A DNA stretch of 31,164 nucleotides from Actinocrinis sp046724665 (GTDB taxonomy: Bacteria; Actinomycetota; Actinomycetes; Streptomycetales; Catenulisporaceae). Below, piece after piece: positions 14,601 to 21,625 of the stretch. A program made the translations under genes and the position numbers. The stretch's first letter is position 1, and each line of letters opens with the position of its first letter. Under the pieces are notes generated by a model. It was not told the DNA's origin, made no database searches, and worked only from the letters and a program-made list of their open reading frames with translations. The stretch is from NCBI GenBank assembly GCA_046724665.1, contig JBKOWZ010000297.1, positions 1 to 31,164 of the forward strand, read 5' to 3'.

Positions 14601-14747
14601 TCAAGATTCCGGCCGAGTTGCCGCACCGCAGCGCGAGCAACTCGGCCGACTCAAGCCGAACAGGAAGGTGAGGCCGACGACGACGCCGATGATCACGGTG
14701 ACAGCGTGAACCACAGCAGCCTCGTCCGAAACTGATCGAGTCGGCAT
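14601..14747 (-). pseudogene. Possible SpdB/DUF2637 transfer-protein N-terminal remnant
   Basis: A minus-strand frame starts MPTRSVSDEAAVVHA and continues VTVIIGVVVGLTFLFGLS, one transmembrane helix. The first helix of DUF2637/SpdB proteins of actinomycete plasmids and integrative elements reads much like this and goes on as FGFGNVWALALRLGV. Here the frame goes off after LFG, while the next frame reads ELLALRCGNSAGIL, resembling that continuation, so a frameshift is likely. The call rests on a short match. The rest of the gap to 15063 (about 315 bases) shows nothing coding. Confidence 0.3.
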
Positions 14748-15063
14748 GGTTGGCTGCCGCAACCGCGCCATCGGGGCACTACGCCCGGCCGGGACCGGAA
14801 CATCGCCGCCGGACTGCGCCACAACACCCGTGGCCTGGCACCGAGAAGAGGCGCGTGCTGTGGGCAGTTCGCCGACACGGTCACCTGCGGCTCTGATCAT
14901 ATTGTGGGTCGAGCCGTCCGTCACCGGACCGTCGCGTGTCCGACATCGAATCTGCACAAGCGGGCTCCCCGGTTCGCTCTTCACGGTCGCAAAATGCTGC
15001 GACCATGAAGAGACATCAGCATCCGGTCGGCCAATGCCGCCGGCGTGGGGGGAGATTCCAAGC

Positions 15064-15693
15064 ATGGCTGAAGATTCCAGGCCGCCCGCTGGCCGGAGCA
15101 AGCTGCGGCACATCGGAGAGCTCGGCCCAGCGTGGATTAGCGCCATCGGAGGGCTCATCGTCGCGTTGACCGGCGCGGGCTTCTTCGTCGGTCATGCCAC
15201 TGCGACAAAGGCAGCAGCCCTCCCGCAGCAGACCGTCACCGTCGTCAAGACCGTAATCACCTCGCCCAGCCCGGCCGATTCGCTCCAGGCGTCCGCCACT
15301 TCGTCAGCCAACACCGGCGTCGGCGCGGCGGGCACGCAGCTTGGCTCGTACAGCCTCAACATCGGCTTCGGGCACTCCATCCCGCTCGGCGCGACCAAGC
15401 CTGCCCAGGCCGATTTCAGCACCAGCGGCCTTGGCGACCTGGGCACGGCTGCCCCCGCCGACCATCTCGTGTTCGTCCCGATCAACGGAAACAAGATGGT
15501 GAGCCTGCCTGGCGGAACCACGCCGAGCTTCCAGGCATGCGCCAACGACACAGTATTCACCGGCCAGGCCGACAGCGCCCCGGGGACGTCCTTCTGCCTC
15601 ATCGAGACCGGCAAGATCGCCGGGGTGATCATCGCATCCGCGCAGCCGTCCTACGTGGTGCTCAACGTCACCGTCTGGCAGAACGCCTCCTGA
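15064..15693 (+). CDS. Membrane-anchored extracellular protein of unknown function
   Basis: A 209-residue protein from the ATG at 15064 (MAEDSRPPAGRSKLRHIGEL), with a GGGGGGAGA site about 9 nt upstream. The frame is open further upstream to 14746, but that part lacks coding character. One transmembrane helix is at about residues 23-45 (AWISAIGGLIVALTGAGFFV), so the rest is outside. A Ser/Thr/Ala-rich linker leads to a domain with a beta-rich pattern: GSYSLNIGFGHSIPLG, DHLVFVPINGNKMVSLPG, a cysteine in FQACAND, another in TSFCLIETGKIAGVII and YVVLNVTVWQ at the end. The two cysteines could form a disulfide. I do not recognise the family; no enzyme motif is visible. It has no close gene partner on either side. 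Confidence 0.65.
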   Translation: MAEDSRPPAGRSKLRHIGELGPAWISAIGGLIVALTGAGFFVGHATATKAAALPQQTVTVVKTVITSPSPADSLQASATSSANTGVGAAGTQLGSYSLNIGFGHSIPLGATKPAQADFSTSGLGDLGTAAPADHLVFVPINGNKMVSLPGGTTPSFQACANDTVFTGQADSAPGTSFCLIETGKIAGVIIASAQPSYVVLNVTVWQNAS

Positions 15694-16060
15694 CGATGAG
15701 CGAGGCTTCGCTGGCAGCCCCATCAGGGTCGCGGGCGAAGCAATTGGCACTGGCAGGTACGCAGTGACGCTTCCGTCCGCGCAGTGAACCGCCTATGCGC
15801 CAACGGCTTGATCGCGGAGGCTCAAGCCCGGCTTGATTCACCCGCATGGGCTCGAGGACGCTCCGCGGCGTCAGACTGAAGCTGGGCTGCGCTGCTCACA
15901 TCTGTCATCGCGCACACATCGGCCCCAGTCGCCGATCAGGCTACCGGCCTGAGCACAAGAGACCTCGTGGCATCCGCGCGGCGGCGGGCGTGGAGATGCT
16001 GTCCCGCTACGTCCATAATTAGGCTGGTCTGGACATCCCTGCTAACGGAGGTGCAAGACC
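15694..16060 (+). other. Gap with the promoter and ribosome site of the GYD gene
   Basis: The first 270 bases show no gene. Near its end, CATAAT at 16014-16019 is a -10 candidate, with GTGGAG about 18 bp upstream as a weak -35. GGAGGTG at 16047-16053, 7 nt before the ATG at 16061, is a strong Shine-Dalgarno. Confidence 0.45.
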
Positions 16061-16357
16061 ATGTCGACCTTCATCACGCTGGTGAACTGGACCGACCAAG
16101 GGATCCGCGACTACCAGGACACCACGCACCGAGCCGATGCCTTCGCGTCGGCGCTGGAGCGGCTCGGCGCGAGGCTGGTGAGCCTCCACTGGACCGTCGG
16201 GCCATACGACATCGTGGTGACCGTCGAGGCACCCGACGATGAAACCATCACCGCGGCACTCCTCCAAGTGGGCGCGTTGGGCAACATCCGCTCGACAACG
16301 CTGCGTGCCTTCGACAAAGAAGAGATGACCCGCATCGTCTCCAAGGCCACAGCCTGA
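16061..16357 (+). CDS. GYD domain-containing protein
   Basis: A 98-residue protein starting MSTFITLVNWTDQGIRDYQD with a strong GGAGGTG site. The motif VGPYDIVVTVEAPDDETITA contains the family's GxYD turn, and the ending is GNIRSTTLRAFDKEEM, as in many short GYD proteins. These are ferredoxin-like alpha/beta proteins of about 95 residues, common in actinomycetes and other bacteria, of unknown biochemical role. The protein is soluble and has no cysteine. The gene stands alone, with a 367-bp gap upstream and a 300-bp gap downstream that contains a large hairpin. Confidence 0.93.
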   Translation: MSTFITLVNWTDQGIRDYQDTTHRADAFASALERLGARLVSLHWTVGPYDIVVTVEAPDDETITAALLQVGALGNIRSTTLRAFDKEEMTRIVSKATA

Positions 16358-16674
16358 GGTAAGGGCCTGGTCCAAGACGAGCATTCGTGCGAAGTCCAGT
16401 TTGATGCAAAAACACCATGTTCCACAAAAAGGGCATAAGTGGATCTCTTGTCCTCTTAATCGAACCCAAATGCCCAGCTCGCAGAGGTGCGGGCTCGGCT
16501 TGAGTCGCTGGCTGCGGTGCGAGCGGTCCGGATGGTGATGGCGGGGGCGCGGGATAGGAGCCGGGCCGCGCCCACGGCTGAGGTCGGGTGCATCTCCTCG
16601 GCGGCGGTCTCCGGCACCCTCCGGGGCCGCTGAGGAGATGCACCTGACCGATCCACCCGACCACCAACCCAACC
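16358..16674. other. Gap with an AT-richer stretch and a strong hairpin
   Basis: No intact gene. Around 16400-16465 the sequence is AT-richer than the surroundings (AAAAACACCATGTTCCAC, CACAAAAAGGGCATAAG). From about 16470 to 16550 the plus strand reads AQLAEVRARLESLAAVRAVR in one frame, helical in character and possibly the end of a lost gene, but with no recognised family. The hairpin at 16587-16644 is listed separately. Confidence 0.4.
16587..16644. repeat. 19-bp inverted repeat (stem-loop)
   Basis: Left arm GGTGCATCTCCTCGGCGGC (16587-16605) and right arm GCCGCTGAGGAGATGCACC (16626-16644) pair at 18 of 19 positions; the exception becomes a G-U pair in RNA read from the plus strand. The spacer is 20 bases. 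There is no T-tract, and the downstream frame (TPR-protein remnant) begins 31 bp later. It could be a terminator, an attenuator or a binding/recombination site. Confidence 0.85.
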
Positions 16675-17422
16675 GTGGCCGCCGACAACAACGGCTGCGC
16701 CGCTACATCTCCGGCACTCGACGGATGGCTCGCCTTCGACGCTGAAGATCCGATCGCCGCGCACCGCTACTGGGATAGCGCCCTGGCCTCGGCACGCTAC
16801 GCCGCCGACGGACCACTACTAGCGTGCACCCTGGTCTACCTGTCCTACTCGGCGGCCGAACGCGGGGACCCAGCCACCGGCTGGCAGGTCGCACACACCG
16901 CCACCGCATACGCGCGACCAGCCACGGCTCAAGGCCTGGGCAGCGGCACGCACCGCCCAAGAAGCCGCACGCCTACGCGAACACACCGCCGCACACCAAG
17001 AACTAGCCGTAGTACTCGAACTATCCCCGAGACTCGGCCCCGCAGTACCCGGGGACGACACCGTGCACCTGGCACGCCACATCGATACCGCGATCCTAGA
17101 AGCGATGGCCGCCGACGTATGCCGGCAACTCGACGAGCATGACCAAGCACTCGTACACGCCAGGACCGCGCTCGGTGCACTGGGCGACGCGAGAACCAAG
17201 GCCAGCGCCCTCGCCCTCGCACAGTGTGCCTGCGCCGCCGCCCAGGCCGGAGACCTCGACATTGTCAAAGGGTGCACATACGCCGCTGCCGACCTCGCCG
17301 ACATCCTCGAATCCACCCAGACCCGGCGCTACCTACGCCTACTGCGCACTCTCATCAGGCCCTACCACGCCACCACCCTCGGAGAACAACTAGCACAACG
17401 ACTCGACGCCCTACCGCAATAG
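16675..17422 (+). pseudogene. Frameshifted TPR-type regulatory protein, C-terminal part
   Basis: Two frames together read as one helical-repeat protein. The first (from 16675) gives ALDGWLAFDAEDPIAAHRYW, ALASARYAADGPLLACTLVY, SYSAAERGDPATGWQVAHTA and TAYAR. At about 16912 the coherent reading moves to another frame: DQPRLKAWAAARTAQEAARL and on to HIDTAILEAMAADVCRQLDE, LAQCACAAAQAGDLDIVKGC and ending in EQLAQRLDALPQ with TAG at about 17422. This is the C-terminal TPR domain common in actinomycete XRE-type regulators and helical-repeat proteins. The N-terminus with its helix-turn-helix is absent: a hairpin and unrelated sequence precede. A 2-base loss (or 1-base gain) at about 16910-16920 explains the frameshift. 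It is therefore both truncated and frameshifted. Confidence 0.7.
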
Positions 17423-17705
17423 ACACATCCGGGCCACACAGCGGGGGCAGAAGCCTATGTTCCGCTCCTACCGCATCCCCGGTCGTGCCGCCCTATCCCC
17501 AGCGGCACGGCTGGGGATACGCCGGTGTGGTGTGTGCAAGCGTGCGATGGCGTGAATGGGCGTGGTTATTGCGGCCCATCCCGCATTCGGCGGGTGTGTG
17601 GTACCGAGAGTGTCTTATCATTGATTTGCGTCGTTGCTGATGCAACGCCGCAGTTGACCGTCGTACGGGCAAACCTCGCGTTGGTGAGCGGGTTGATAGA
17701 TTGGG

Positions 17706-17717
17706 CTGAGCGCTCAG
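17706..17717. repeat. 12-bp perfect palindrome CTGAGCGCTCAG
   Basis: A perfect dyad in an AT-richer stretch, 28 bp before the larger palindrome at 17746. It could be a second operator for the same protein or a chance occurrence. Confidence 0.6.
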
Positions 17718-17745
17718 AAATTGAACTCTTAACAGAGTCCTGACA

Positions 17746-17763
17746 ATCACCCGATCGGGTGAT
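17746..17763. promoter_or_regulatory. 18-bp perfect palindrome ATCACCCGATCGGGTGAT, operator-like
   Basis: Every base of the 18-bp dyad is matched without a spacer, as expected for a site bound by a symmetric dimer (TetR-, GntR- or MarR-like). It is preceded by TTGAACTCTTAACAGAGTCC, an AT-richer stretch that could hold promoter elements. The nearest downstream gene is the secreted protein at 18016, 253 bp away. Confidence 0.55.
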
Positions 17764-18015
17764 GCCGCCCGGGGCGCTGCGCGTGATTGCATCTTCGTGC
17801 ACAGGCAGACCCCTGTGGATCCCCTCCGGTCCGTGGCACCCCGAACGAAGGGGCGTTCCCGCGTCGCGGGTTCGTCGCACGACCGGCACCCGAACCACCC
17901 CGGCCGGGCAGGCTCATGTCCTGCGCCGACCGCACTGCAGGCTGCCCGCGACCGGTATCGCTAATCCCGCACGTCGTCCCGAGGATCTTCCGACCCGAGA
18001 GGCAAGGACCCCGTC

Positions 18016-18447
18016 ATGACCCGAGTTCCGCGCAAGACCGTTGCGGCTGCCGCCGCCGCGCTGGGCCTGGCCGCGCTGACCACGGCTGCCCCGGCCCACG
18101 CCGACACCCACACCGTCACCCTGTCCGTCGGGCCGGTCAGCCTGCCCCTGTCGCCGGTCGCCGCCTGCCTGGATGGCACCTGTGTGACCAGCCCCGCACT
18201 CACCAGCGTGAGCTTGAGCGTCGCCGCCACCACCGACACCTCGGTCACCCCGTCCCTGGCCACCGTCCCCTGCCCCAACGGCGCCCTGGGCGCGGCGGTC
18301 AAGGTCACCACCGCCACCACCGCCACCGTCACCCTGAGCGCGGACGTCACCGGCACCAGCCCCAACGGGCCGGTCGACATCCCCCTGGGCCCCAAGACCA
18401 TCACCGTCAGCACCCCCGGGGTCATCGTCTCCGCCTGCACGTTCTAG
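18016..18447 (+). CDS. Small secreted protein of unknown function
   Basis: A 143-residue protein from the ATG at 18016, with AAGGA about 8 nt upstream. Residues 1-30 are a classical Sec signal peptide: basic MTRVPRKT, the Ala/Leu-rich core AAAAALGLAALTTA and an AHA-D cleavage site. The mature part is Thr/Val/Ser-rich, predicted to be beta-strand, with four cysteines (AACLDGTCV, VPCPNG and SACTF), likely two disulfides. Repeated TVTLSVGP/TVTLSADV elements suggest an internal beta-sandwich repeat. Leaky repetition and lack of charged residues suggest a structural or surface protein. I do not recognise the family. A strong stem-loop follows the stop, and a 593-bp gap with an operator-like palindrome precedes the gene, so it is probably monocistronic and regulated. 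Confidence 0.75.
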   Translation: MTRVPRKTVAAAAAALGLAALTTAAPAHADTHTVTLSVGPVSLPLSPVAACLDGTCVTSPALTSVSLSVAATTDTSVTPSLATVPCPNGALGAAVKVTTATTATVTLSADVTGTSPNGPVDIPLGPKTITVSTPGVIVSACTF

Positions 18448-18512
18448 CCCCGACCCACCCTCGCCGGGGCGCCGCGTCTGGCAATCCCCGCACGTCATAA
18501 CCCTGGCAGGCA

Positions 18513-18549
18513 GCGTCCCGGGCCGACCCAAAGCCCCGGCCCGGGACGC
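18513..18549 (+). terminator. GC-rich hairpin terminator after the secreted-protein gene
   Basis: GCGTCCCGGGCCG (18513-18525) and CGGCCCGGGACGC (18537-18549) form a perfect 13-bp stem with an 11-base loop, 65 bp after the stop codon. No T-run follows, as is usual for terminators in high-GC actinomycetes. Confidence 0.75.
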
Positions 18550-18697
18550 GCATCCGGGTTACGCGGGCGCGGCGACGCGAGCGACCCCTTCAAACTTCTT
18601 CCCGCGTCATATGTCCCGCCGCTCTGCGCAGCCCCCGGTCCGACACGCGAGATCGACAACGTTCCCGCAGATCACACCCCCTGCGAAGGACGAGACG

Positions 18698-18850
18698 ATG
18701 GGTTCACAGGCCGTTGCGCTGCGTGAATGCGCCGCACAGCAGAGTCTTGACATTCCCGAGGCCCAGGTGTTTCGCGACAAGAGCCATCCCGGCGCGACGC
18801 CGGTGCGCCCGGCACTGGAACCCAAGTCCTGCCGGAGCGGGGCTTTAACC
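18698..18850 (+). pseudogene. Possible serine recombinase (resolvase) N-terminal fragment
   Basis: The plus-strand frame from 18698 reads MGSQAVALRECAAQQSLDIP, EAQVFRDKSHPGATPVRPAL. Serine recombinases of actinomycete mobile elements have SQVAALR...GLDIPE..VF.D.GYSGATL.RPALE at the same place, about 20-70 residues from their start. The preceding catalytic-serine strand and everything after RPALE are missing, and the SG of the SGAT motif has become PG, so this is a decayed fragment if the reading is right. The match is short. Confidence 0.4.
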
Positions 18851-18908
18851 GGCCTACTTCCAGTCGTACTGGTGACGCGCCCGGTTCGAGGTAACCTCAA
18901 TTGTCCTC

Positions 18909-19151
18909 TCACCCGGTTCTGCGTTGGCGGCGGTGCAGCACGAGTAGAGCGAGCAGGGCTGCAAGGATGAGCGCGCCGATAGCGAGGAGCGCTACAGCCC
19001 ATGCGGGTGTGGACGTGTCGGGCAGCGTTGTGTAGGTGCCTTCGCCGGTGTGGAGGAGCTGTCTTTGATCGGCAGGTGGCAGGTTTTTACGGTGCCGGGC
19101 CAGGTGGCGGGCTGATCGGTGTCGTCCTGCGTAGTTGCTGGTCCTCGACAT
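18909..19151 (-). CDS. Hypothetical short protein with a C-terminal sortase-tail-like end, probably a gene fragment
   Basis: An 80-residue frame ends in LPDTSTPAWAVALLAIGALI and then LAALLALLVLHRRQRRTG: a LPxT-like sequence, one hydrophobic helix and a basic tail, the layout of a sortase-anchored surface protein. Canonical LPxTG would need G in place of S. Upstream the frame (MSRTSNYAGRHRSARHLARH) has no signal peptide and no secreted domain. So it may be the surviving C-terminal end of a larger cell-wall protein, or merely a single-span membrane peptide. No ribosome site supports the start. Confidence 0.3.
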   Translation of the reverse strand: MSRTSNYAGRHRSARHLARHRKNLPPADQRQLLHTGEGTYTTLPDTSTPAWAVALLAIGALILAALLALLVLHRRQRRTG

Positions 19152-19349
19152 GGCGGTTTCGCCGGGGGATGTAGCGGCGGATCATGCTGCCCTGTTCCTG
19201 GTGGGCGTGCACATCCAGTCCCGCGTTCGTGCGCTCAGAAAACACCGAGCCTCCCGCACATGTAGCACTACCGGCCAGAGTCCGTCCGGCTGGCAATCCA
19301 TGACAACTTGCGAGCGAGGCCCGGCCCACAACCGGCACCTACATACCGT

Positions 19350-19640
19350 CTAGTTCTCAGTGGCCGAGGTGTGCTGTCCGCGGGAGGCGAGCGGCAGCAG
19401 TCGCCAGAGACGGCCGCAGGCGATGGTGCCGATGGCCCAGAGCACGTAGACGATCGAGGTGAAGGCTCCGCCCACCTGGGTGACCTGGCCTTGGTCGACG
19501 GTGAAGGCCAGCGGGTTTTGCAGATAGCCGACACCGCTCCACGTGTAGGTTCCCGCAGCGGCGTGCCCGGCGGCGAGTGCCTGCGCGTACGCGTTGGAGA
19601 CCTCGCCCAGGGCGCCGAGGAGGAACAGCGGCCCGTATGA
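19350..19640 (-). pseudogene. C-terminal fragment of a membrane protein
   Basis: A minus-strand frame reads YGPLFLLGALGEVSNAYAQA, then LAAGHAAAGTYTWSGVGYLQ, and FTSIVYVLWAIGTIACGRLW, ending LASRGQHTSATEN and a TAG stop. There are one or two hydrophobic helices, with a loop between. The same frame continues upstream only as shadow of a gene on the other strand, so the real protein is cut at about 19640, exactly where the plus-strand regulator fragment begins. This position is the likely second breakpoint of an inversion or deletion. Family not recognised. Confidence 0.45.
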
Positions 19641-20546
19641 CGACGATGTGCGCCTGCTGCGACACCTGTGCTGTCTCGGCAGCGCAGACGTGGAGACGAT
19701 GCGCGCCACCGGGGTATCGAATGCGCCGGTCCTACTGCCCGACCTGGCGCGGCGCGGTCTCGCATTCAACACCGGCGCAGTGGAACACGGGAGACACTGA
19801 TTGCCCCGGAAGCACAGGGCGACGTGTGCAGTCCGCTGCGCCGCTGCGCTCAGACCTTGCCGCCGCTCAGTTACCGGCGAGTCGTCACCATCCATCGCAA
19901 GGCCGCTGCGAGCTGTGCCGAGCGCGGCCGTTACGCTGCGGCGCTGGAGTACTTGCGAGCCGTTGGTGACTACGCGGCGACTGCGGCCCTGCTCGTCGAG
20001 CACGGGATGGAGATGATCAACACGGGGCAACTCGACGCCGTGATCGAGGCCGCTGAATTGCCGCACAGCTTTCTGAACGACAAGGTCCGCCAGCTCGTCG
20101 GCTACGCACACCAGTTGCGTGGCCTGTGGGCCAGCGCCGACGCGCATTTCGCTGCGCTCGGTAGCGACCTGACCGCGCCCGCGCTCGCCTGGCGCAAGGG
20201 TCTGCTCGCGCAGGTGCGCGGCGAGTTCGGTGCGGCGCTGGAGATATACCGGCAGGCCAGGCTCGGGAGGGAGGATTCGGCAGACGAGGCGTTCCTGCTG
20301 TCCTGGATGGCCACGGCGCACCGGATGCGCGGCGATCTCGACGCCGCGTCCGAGTGCGGTACGCGGGCACTGGCTACCGCCACACGATCAGGCGACGCGT
20401 CCGCCCTCTCGACGGCCTACACGGCTCAGTCGATGCTGGCCGAAGCCCGAGGCGACTATGCCGAGGCGGAGGCGCACAATTTCAGTGCTCTGAAAACGGC
20501 CGAGGAGGTCAACGACGGCCGAGGACCTCCTCGACCGGATAGGTAG
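19639..20546 (+). pseudogene. C-terminal TPR part of a MalT/LuxR-type regulator, now on the plus strand
   Basis: The coherent reading begins at about 19639 with DDDVRLLRHLCCLGSADVET, VLLPDLARRGLAFNTGAVEH and stops at TGA near 19800. A frameshift there leads to RRVVTIHRKAAASCAERGRY, AALEYLRAVGDYAATAALLV and TPR-like helices to about 20510 (YAEAEAHNFSALKTAEEVND). This is the region after the NTPase domain in MalT-like regulators: winged helix, pre-TPR block, then TPR repeats. The NTPase part that should precede it is on the opposite strand at 20509-21198. No LuxR helix-turn-helix follows. The gene is thus broken by inversion, a frameshift and loss of its DNA-binding end. Confidence 0.72.
20501..20533. 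repeat. 10-bp inverted repeat at the joint between the regulator halves
   Basis: CGAGGAGGTC (20501-20510) and GACCTCCTCG (20524-20533) are perfectly complementary around 13 bases. The left copy encodes the EEV of TAEEVND on the plus strand; the right copy encodes the EEV of PVEEVLG on the minus strand. It marks the rearrangement joint. Confidence 0.85.
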
Positions 20547-21198
20547 CGAGCCTGCCACCGGGTCCGTTGACCGCGTCAAGCTGTGTGACGCGCCGACACG
20601 GTGGGATACCGGTCAGGCCTTCCACCGCGAGCCGCACGGCGGCGGGCCAGCCGTCCGTCGCATCATGGACGGCGCGCGTCAGATCCGGGTCCGCATCACC
20701 GAGTGCGGCGGTGGTGAGACGTGCGACGTCGGCGGTGTCGAAGGCCAGGTGCGTGGCGTTGACCTCGCCCACCTCGCCGCGGCCGCGCAGTCGGGCGAGG
20801 GAGAACGGGGGCTCGCTGCGTGTGGCGAGGAGGATGCGCAGCCGATCAGAACCACGATGGCAGAGCTTTTCGACGAAATCGGCCAGGGCCGGGTGGTGAT
20901 GCAGCTCGTGAGCGTCGTCGAACACGAGCGCAAGTTCTTCGTCCCCCGGCAGGTCGGCAACCTCGCTCAGGGCGCTGAGGGCGTCGTCCTCGCCGTGTTC
21001 CGCCAGTTGCGCGATCCGAAACCAGGCGACCCGGCGTCCAAGCGACCACGCGGCCAGTGCGGTCGTCTTGCCCCACCCCGCTGCGCCGACGACCAGACAC
21101 ACCCTGCGCGACGCCGCCTCGTCCAGCAGGGCTCCCAGCCGTGGCCGCTGCACGTGCGGATGGACGAGTTCCGGTGGTCCATACTGGGCAGTCGCCAT
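20509..21198 (-). pseudogene. N-terminal NTPase part of a MalT/LuxR-type regulator
   Basis: A 229-residue frame with an ATG at 21198 and a strong AAGGGAGGGG ribosome site. Walker A is VGAAGWGKTT (about residues 37-46) and Walker B is ELALVFDDAHEL (88-99); ILLATRSEPPFSLARLR with sensor-1 arginine, LAFDTADVARL and the ending RLATYPVEEVLGR are the standard STAND-NTPase pattern of MalT-like regulators. The family goes on for another 500-700 residues, but here a stop comes two residues after VLGR. The missing continuation is found in inverted orientation at 19639-20546. The protein could still be made as an isolated NTPase domain, but it cannot bind DNA. The promoter side is intact: an AT-richer stretch lies at 21245-21275. 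Confidence 0.78.
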
Positions 21199-21625
21199 CG
21201 GCGTCTGCTCCCCTCCCTTAGCCAGGACGTAACCGACATCGCATAGCTCCGCGATACTGTGTTACGATAAGTAGCCATCGTGCCACGTGGCGTCAATGTC
21301 GCATTGGGATAATTCACTCAATAGACACAAAACGGCCCTCAGATTCTCGGATCTCCGGGCATGGACGCCGTTCGGCGAACTGCCATCGGTGCCAGTAGCC
21401 TGCACACCGACTACCGCCAACCCCTACACGCCTACGCCGACGCCCTACACGCCGCGCTCGGCCTGCACTAGTTCACCGCAAGACAATGTTCTGCATAAGG
21501 TTCGAAGACTCGACCGGATCAGGCGAGGTTGAGCACGATCGATGTGAGTGCCCCCAACGGAGTGAAAAAAATGCGCCGTTGCGCAGCGCCTGCTGATATT
21601 CCGGCTCGGACAGGCGCCAATTCCG
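21199..21625. other. Gap upstream of the NTPase fragment
   Basis: It contains the AT-richer promoter-like stretch 21250-21280 (GATACTGTGTTACGATAAG) and a perfect palindrome GCCACGTGGC at 21282-21291. A short plus-strand frame 21361-21471 (MDAVRRTAIGASSLHTDYRQ, then PLHAYADALHAALGLH and a stop) has coding character and may be the end of a lost gene, but no family is recognised. Confidence 0.35.

Larger units (their letters stand above)
17423..18015. other. 593-bp gap with palindromes upstream of a secreted-protein gene
   Basis: No gene can be supported. The stretch 17580-17750 has lower GC than its surroundings. It holds two perfect palindromes, at 17706-17717 and 17746-17763 (listed separately). 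Between 17810 and 17990 there are several short inverted repeats (for example CCCGCGTCGCGGG at about 17859) that could fold in the leader of the gene at 18016. I checked for a known riboswitch core and could not assign one. Confidence 0.4.

Noticed and set aside
16358..16470. Minus-strand reading HLCPFCGTWCFCIKLDF as a zinc-ribbon protein
   Set aside because: The cysteines cluster, but the frame has no start or ribosome site and overlaps the GYD gene's 3' end in antisense; probably chance.
17760..18015. Leader upstream of the secreted-protein gene as a possible c-di-AMP (ydaO) riboswitch
   Set aside because: Several hairpins and GC-rich boxes are present, but I could not place the conserved core elements in order.
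19087..19338. Minus-strand frame with SMIRRYIPRRNRHVEDQQLRR-like end as a transposase C-terminus
   Set aside because: The reading of about 20 residues is suggestive of an IS end but too short, and flanking codons lack any transposase motif. I keep the statement out of the feature list.
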